A stretch of 64,000 bases of DNA from Cupriavidus pinatubonensis (GTDB lineage Bacteria > Pseudomonadota > Gammaproteobacteria > Burkholderiales > Burkholderiaceae), in contig NZ_CP080767.1 of NCBI RefSeq assembly GCF_019602855.1, forward strand, positions 1,302,001-1,366,000, written 5' to 3'. Every line of letters starts with the position of its first letter. Positions within the stretch are counted from its first letter, which is position 1. The translations under genes were made by a program, and so were the position numbers. This document shows positions 60,496 through 64,000 of the stretch, piece by piece. The notes under the pieces were generated by a model. That model was not told the origin of the DNA and ran no database searches. It saw only the letters and a program-made list of their open reading frames with translations.

Positions 60496-61830
60496 ATGTT
60501 AGGAACCCGCGTTGCCCGCCTGCGCAGGGAATGGAGTCTGCAGAAGCTGCGCGCGCTCTCGCGCTACGCGCTGCGCCGCGCGGGCGAAGGCCGCCTGCCC
60601 CAGGTTGCCGCCAGCCTCACCTTCACCACCTTCCTGTCGGTCGTGCCGGTGCTGACCGTGGCCTTCGCCTTGCTGGCCGCCTTCCCGGTGTTCCGCGAAT
60701 TCCGCTCGGACATCGAGACCTTCCTGTTCCAGAACCTGATTCCCGGCAACGTCAGCGAATCGATCTCGCGCTATCTCGGCCAGTTTTCCAAGAGTGCGCG
60801 CGGCCTGACGGCCATGGGCCTTGGCGGCCTGATGCTGACATCGGTGCTGACTATGCTGACGGTCGAGGACGCGCTCAACGGGATCTGGCGTGTCAAGCAG
60901 CGCCGGCCATTTGCGCAGCGCGTGCTGATGTTCTGGGCTGTGCTGACATTCGGCCCGGTGCTGATCGGCGCAAGCCTGTCGGTCAGTTCGTACCTGATCT
61001 CGGTGTCTGCCGGCTATGTCGGCAATATGCCGATCGGATTGGGGCTGCTGGTCAGCGCGACGCCTATCGTGCTGTCGGCGCTTGCGTTTGCGTTCCTCTA
61101 TACCGCGGTCCCCAACGCTTATGTCGAGTGGCGCGACGCCATCGCGGCCGGGCTTGTCGCAGCCATCGCATTCGAATTCGCCAAGCGTGGGTTTGGCTAT
61201 TTCATCACGCATATCCCGACGTACACGGCGGTCTATGGCACGTTTGCGGCGCTGCCGATTTTCCTGTTGTGGATCTACCTGAGCTGGCTGGTGACGCTGC
61301 TCGGCGCCACCATCGCCGCCAATCTTCCGGTCGTGCGGCAAGGTCACTGGCGCCGGCGTACCTTCGCCGGCAGTGAGTTCTTCGATGCGCTCGGCGTGCT
61401 GCTGCTGCTATACAAGGCGCGCGACGAAGTACCGCGCAGCGTGGGGGAAATGGACCTGAGCCGCAAGCTGCGCGTGGAGGCCGATTACCTCGGCGTGCTG
61501 CTCGGCAAGCTCAAGGCCATGCATCTGATCGGCAAGCTGCAGCAGGAACGCGGGCAGGCGCACTGGGCGCTGCTGTGCGATCCGTCGCAGGTGCCGCTGC
61601 GGACCTTGTATGACCGGCTGGTGCTGAACTTGCCGCGCTTGCCGCGCACGGCGGTGGCGCAGCAGCTGCAGGGCGCCGAGGTGCTCAAGTCGATCCTGGT
61701 CAATCCGCAGCTGGATCAGCCGCTGGACGTGGTGTTCAGGCAGCAGGTTGCCACGGATCCACTGGCGTCCGGGGCAAACGAGACACTGCGACCAGCGCTG
61801 GAGATGGTCCCGCCGGGCAGGCGGGGATAA
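60496..61830 (+). CDS. YihY-family inner-membrane protein (UPF0761)
   Basis: A 444-residue protein, often misnamed ribonuclease BN. The hallmark LPQVAASLTFTTFLSVVPVLTVAFALLAAFPVF lies near residue 35; six helices follow, including FAKRGFGYFITHIPTYTAVYGTFAALPIFLLWIYLSWLVTLLGATIAANLP. The cytoplasmic C-terminus (about residues 290-444) has a winged-helix-like segment (LSRKLRVEADYLGVLLGKLKAMHLIGKLQQE). Confidence 0.93.
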   Translation: MLGTRVARLRREWSLQKLRALSRYALRRAGEGRLPQVAASLTFTTFLSVVPVLTVAFALLAAFPVFREFRSDIETFLFQNLIPGNVSESISRYLGQFSKSARGLTAMGLGGLMLTSVLTMLTVEDALNGIWRVKQRRPFAQRVLMFWAVLTFGPVLIGASLSVSSYLISVSAGYVGNMPIGLGLLVSATPIVLSALAFAFLYTAVPNAYVEWRDAIAAGLVAAIAFEFAKRGFGYFITHIPTYTAVYGTFAALPIFLLWIYLSWLVTLLGATIAANLPVVRQGHWRRRTFAGSEFFDALGVLLLLYKARDEVPRSVGEMDLSRKLRVEADYLGVLLGKLKAMHLIGKLQQERGQAHWALLCDPSQVPLRTLYDRLVLNLPRLPRTAVAQQLQGAEVLKSILVNPQLDQPLDVVFRQQVATDPLASGANETLRPALEMVPPGRRG

Positions 61831-61845
61831 AAGGGCGGGGGGTGT

Positions 61846-62163
61846 TCAGAACGGAATCCGCCCGCGCAGGATATCCGCATACATTACCCAGTCCCCCATC
61901 AGGCTGTAGAGCGGGTGGCGGAACGTAGCGGGGCGATTTTTCTCGAACACGAAGTGCCCCACCCAGGCAAAGGCGTAACCGGACAGTACCGCGCCGAGCA
62001 GCCACCAGGCATTTCCGGTAACAACCAGCATCAGCAGGCAAAGCAAGGCCACGGTCGAGCCGGCGAAATGCAGGCGCCGGCAGGTGCGGTCCTGGTGTTC
62101 GCTCAGATAGTAGGGGTAGAACGCCGCAAAGCTTTCGAATTCGCGCGTGTGGGCGCCGGCCAT
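61846..62163 (-). CDS. DUF962/Mpo1-like membrane protein
   Basis: A 105-residue protein of the Mpo1/YGL010w-like family. The motif REFESFAAFYPYYLSEHQDRTCRRLHFAGS (histidines for Fe2+ in the yeast dioxygenase), two central helices, and WVGHFVFEKNRPATFRHPLYSLMGDWVMYADIL are all conserved. The yeast relative is involved in alpha-oxidation of 2-hydroxy fatty acids; the bacterial role is not shown. Confidence 0.92.
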   Translation of the reverse strand: MAGAHTREFESFAAFYPYYLSEHQDRTCRRLHFAGSTVALLCLLMLVVTGNAWWLLGAVLSGYAFAWVGHFVFEKNRPATFRHPLYSLMGDWVMYADILRGRIPF

Positions 62164-62261
62164 GGCTGTCTCCGAATCCTTGTTCCGATAGGACCAAGTG
62201 TAGTCCGCCCGGCGCGGCAGGTGCGGACGGCGCCACGCGGCCCGTCCGCTGGTGGGGTCGC

Positions 62262-63086
62262 TCAGCGCGCCGCTACCACCTTGCGCGCGAAGGCGGCGAG
62301 GGCGTCGAGCACTTCGTCCGGCCGCTCCCCCATCATGGCGTGGCCGCAAGGCACCGACACCATGCTGGCATTGGCCATCTTCGCGGCGAGTGCCTGCGCG
62401 GCCTTGGGCGAGGTCATCATGTCCTTGCTGCCCGTGATGAACAGCGCCGGGCAGACCAGCGCCGCCGCGGCTTCTTCGCCATGCGCATAGCTGTTGCAGG
62501 CCTTGAAGTCGTTGTGGAACACGTGGATAGACGGATTGTTACGCGACACGCGCTCCATCAGTCGCTGGCTGCCGCCCTGCATCCATGCGCCGGGTCCCGG
62601 GAACGACGGCTTGTTGGCCAGGCTCGAGTGCGACCACGCATTGACCATGGCGATGGCCTGGTCTTCTCGGTTCAGCGCGGCGTCCAGCAGGGCATCGGAT
62701 ACCTTCATCGGATAAGCCGTTGCCAGCAGTCCAATACCCCGCACCGCCTGCGGATGGCGCGCCGCGCATTCGAGCGCGATCAGCGAGCCCATGCTGTGGC
62801 CGAACACCAGCGCGGGCGCGGTCACGCCAGCGGCAGCCACCAGCGACATGACCCAGTCGGCCATCTCTTCGACGGTGGCCAGCGGCGCGCCCTTGCTGCG
62901 GTTGTGGCCCGGCAGGTCCACTGCCAGCACGGAGAAGCCGTGGTTCGCGAACCAGCGGGTCTGCAGCGCCCAGACGCTGTGATCATTCTGCGCACCGTGC
63001 ACGAACACGGCGCAGGGCAAGGTGGGGTCGAACGGCTTGCCACCGGTGTAGGCGTAGGCCGGCTGGCCTGCGATCTTCAGTTCCAT
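62262..63086 (-). CDS. Alpha/beta hydrolase
   Basis: A 274-residue alpha/beta hydrolase. The oxyanion region CAVFVHGAQNDHSVWALQTRWFANHGFSVLAVDLPGHNRS, nucleophile elbow VFGHSMGSLIAL (Ser), ALFITGSKDMMTSPKAA (acid) and SVPCGHAMMGERPDE (His) form the triad. Its ATG shares a base with the stop of the MetY gene (TGATG), so the two are co-translated. Substrate unknown. Confidence 0.92.
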   Translation of the reverse strand: MELKIAGQPAYAYTGGKPFDPTLPCAVFVHGAQNDHSVWALQTRWFANHGFSVLAVDLPGHNRSKGAPLATVEEMADWVMSLVAAAGVTAPALVFGHSMGSLIALECAARHPQAVRGIGLLATAYPMKVSDALLDAALNREDQAIAMVNAWSHSSLANKPSFPGPGAWMQGGSQRLMERVSRNNPSIHVFHNDFKACNSYAHGEEAAAALVCPALFITGSKDMMTSPKAAQALAAKMANASMVSVPCGHAMMGERPDEVLDALAAFARKVVAAR

Positions 63087-64000
63087 CAGGCTTGCCCTCC
63101 CTTGCCGCTCATCGCCTTCTCCGCAGCCTTCAGGCCGCGCTTGAGGTCGTCGATCAGGTCGTCGGCGTCTTCGAGGCCAATCGACAGGCGGATGGTCCCC
63201 TCGGTGATACCGGCCGCCTGCAGCGCGGCGGCATCCATGCGGAAGTGCGTGGTCGAGGCCGGGTGGATCACCAGCGAGCGGGCGTCGCCGACATTGGCCA
63301 GGTGCGAGAACAGCGACAGGCTTTCGATGAAGCGCTTGCCGGCTTCGCGGTTGCCCTTGAGGTTGAAGCTGAACACCGCGCCGCAGCCGCGCGGCAGCAG
63401 GCGCTTGGCCAGTTCGTAGTCGGGGTGCGATTCCAGTTCGGGATACGCGACCGATTCGACCATCGGGTTCGACGCCAGGAACTGCACCACGCGCCGCGTG
63501 TTTTCGACATGGCGCGCCATGCGCAGCGGCAGCGTTTCCACGCCTTGCAGCAGTTGCCACGCGGCCATCGGGTTCATGCAGGCGCCAAAGTCGCGCAGGC
63601 CTTCGCGGCGCGCGCGCAGCAGGAACGGAGCGACCGTGCTTTCCTCGGTGAAGACCATGTTGTGGAAGCCTTCATACGGCTCCGACAGTTCCGGGAAGCG
63701 CCCGGAGGCCTCGAAATCGAACGTGCCGCCTTCCACTAGCACGCCGCCGATGGTGGTGCCGTGGCCGCCCAGGAACTTGGTGGCCGAATGGTAGAGCAGG
63801 CCCGCGCCGTGGTCGAACGGGCGCAGCAGGTAGGGCGTGGTGAACGTGGAATCGACCAGCAGCGGAATGCCGTTGTCCTGGCCGAGCTGCGCCAGCGTCG
63901 GGATGTCCAGCACATCGAGGCCCGGATTGCCGAGCGATTCGCCGAACAGCAGTCGCGTGTTCGGGCGGATGGCGGCGCGCCAGCCGTCGATGTCGCGCGG
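63086..64000 (-). CDS. metY: O-acetylhomoserine aminocarboxypropyltransferase (N-terminus beyond window)
   Basis: Partial gene: the C-terminal ~304 residues of a PLP-dependent Cys/Met-metabolism enzyme. ESLGNPGLDVLDIPTLAQLGQDNGIPLLVDSTFTTPYLLRPFDHGAGLLYHSATKFLGGHGTTIGG contains the PLP-binding lysine (SATKFLGGHG). FNLKGNREAGKRFIESLSLFSHLANVGDARSLVIHPASTTH is typical of MetY. It makes homocysteine from O-acetylhomoserine and sulfide. It precedes the alpha/beta hydrolase in one operon. Confidence 0.94.
   Translation of the reverse strand, partial: PRDIDGWRAAIRPNTRLLFGESLGNPGLDVLDIPTLAQLGQDNGIPLLVDSTFTTPYLLRPFDHGAGLLYHSATKFLGGHGTTIGGVLVEGGTFDFEASGRFPELSEPYEGFHNMVFTEESTVAPFLLRARREGLRDFGACMNPMAAWQLLQGVETLPLRMARHVENTRRVVQFLASNPMVESVAYPELESHPDYELAKRLLPRGCGAVFSFNLKGNREAGKRFIESLSLFSHLANVGDARSLVIHPASTTHFRMDAAALQAAGITEGTIRLSIGLEDADDLIDDLKRGLKAAEKAMSGKGGQA

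Overview
This window is GC-rich and densely packed with genes. It looks like a beta-proteobacterium of the family Burkholderiaceae, most likely Cupriavidus or a close relative. The pointers are a Bug-type extracytoplasmic receptor next to a CoA-ligase operon, a Burkholderia-type trimeric porin, a DUF3141 / phosphate acetyltransferase / acetate kinase cluster, and the codon use. This is an inference from protein families; no database was searched.

Layout. (1) 1-6640: a catabolic operon on the minus strand (Bug receptor, AMP-dependent acyl-CoA ligase, SDR, citryl-CoA-lyase-like protein, carboxymuconolactone decarboxylase-like protein, second SDR running off the window). It is translationally coupled by short overlaps and diverges from a LacI-type regulator; two AACGTT-centred palindromes lie between them. 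(2) About 6.7-47 kb: a large stress / low-oxygen island. It holds DoxX, DUF3141-Pta-AckA, at least three universal stress proteins, a lipoprotein, a repeat protein, DUF2252, SulP, DUF1488, a flavodoxin-like protein, an MgtA-type P-ATPase, a two-PAS histidine kinase with its LuxR-type regulator, an FNR with all four cluster cysteines, a receiver-like protein without its phospho-acceptor, Hsp20, BON-domain proteins, a complete ABC tripartite exporter, a nitroreductase, an LRAT-like protein and a P1B-type ATPase fused to a hemerythrin-like domain. (3) 47.2-49.0 kb: a GH15 glucoamylase/trehalase-like enzyme. (4) 49.3-57.9 kb: an IclR regulator followed by a complete dipeptide-type ABC importer, a porin and an N-formylglutamate-amidohydrolase-like enzyme. 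(5) 57.9-64 kb: ordinary housekeeping-type genes (FAD-linked D-2-hydroxyacid dehydrogenase, DUF2069, WrbA, YihY, DUF962, alpha/beta hydrolase, MetY cut by the window end).

The main result is regulatory. Ten intergenic sites in the island fit TTGAY-N4-RTCAA (with some mismatches), and each has a TAnnnT -10 hexamer whose first base lies exactly 28.5 bp from the box centre. That is the geometry of class II FNR promoters (box at about -41.5). An eleventh, weaker one precedes hsp20. The island encodes an FNR whose recognition helix carries E-x-x-S-R, the combination that reads TTGAT half sites. The island therefore looks like a self-contained, locally regulated oxygen-limitation regulon, similar in content to what I recall of the low-oxygen-activated (lxa) locus of Burkholderia cenocepacia. 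A second shared 20-bp operator, CTGTCAG-N6-CTGACAG, sits upstream of hsp20 and of a small secreted protein gene 11 kb away; its regulator is unknown.
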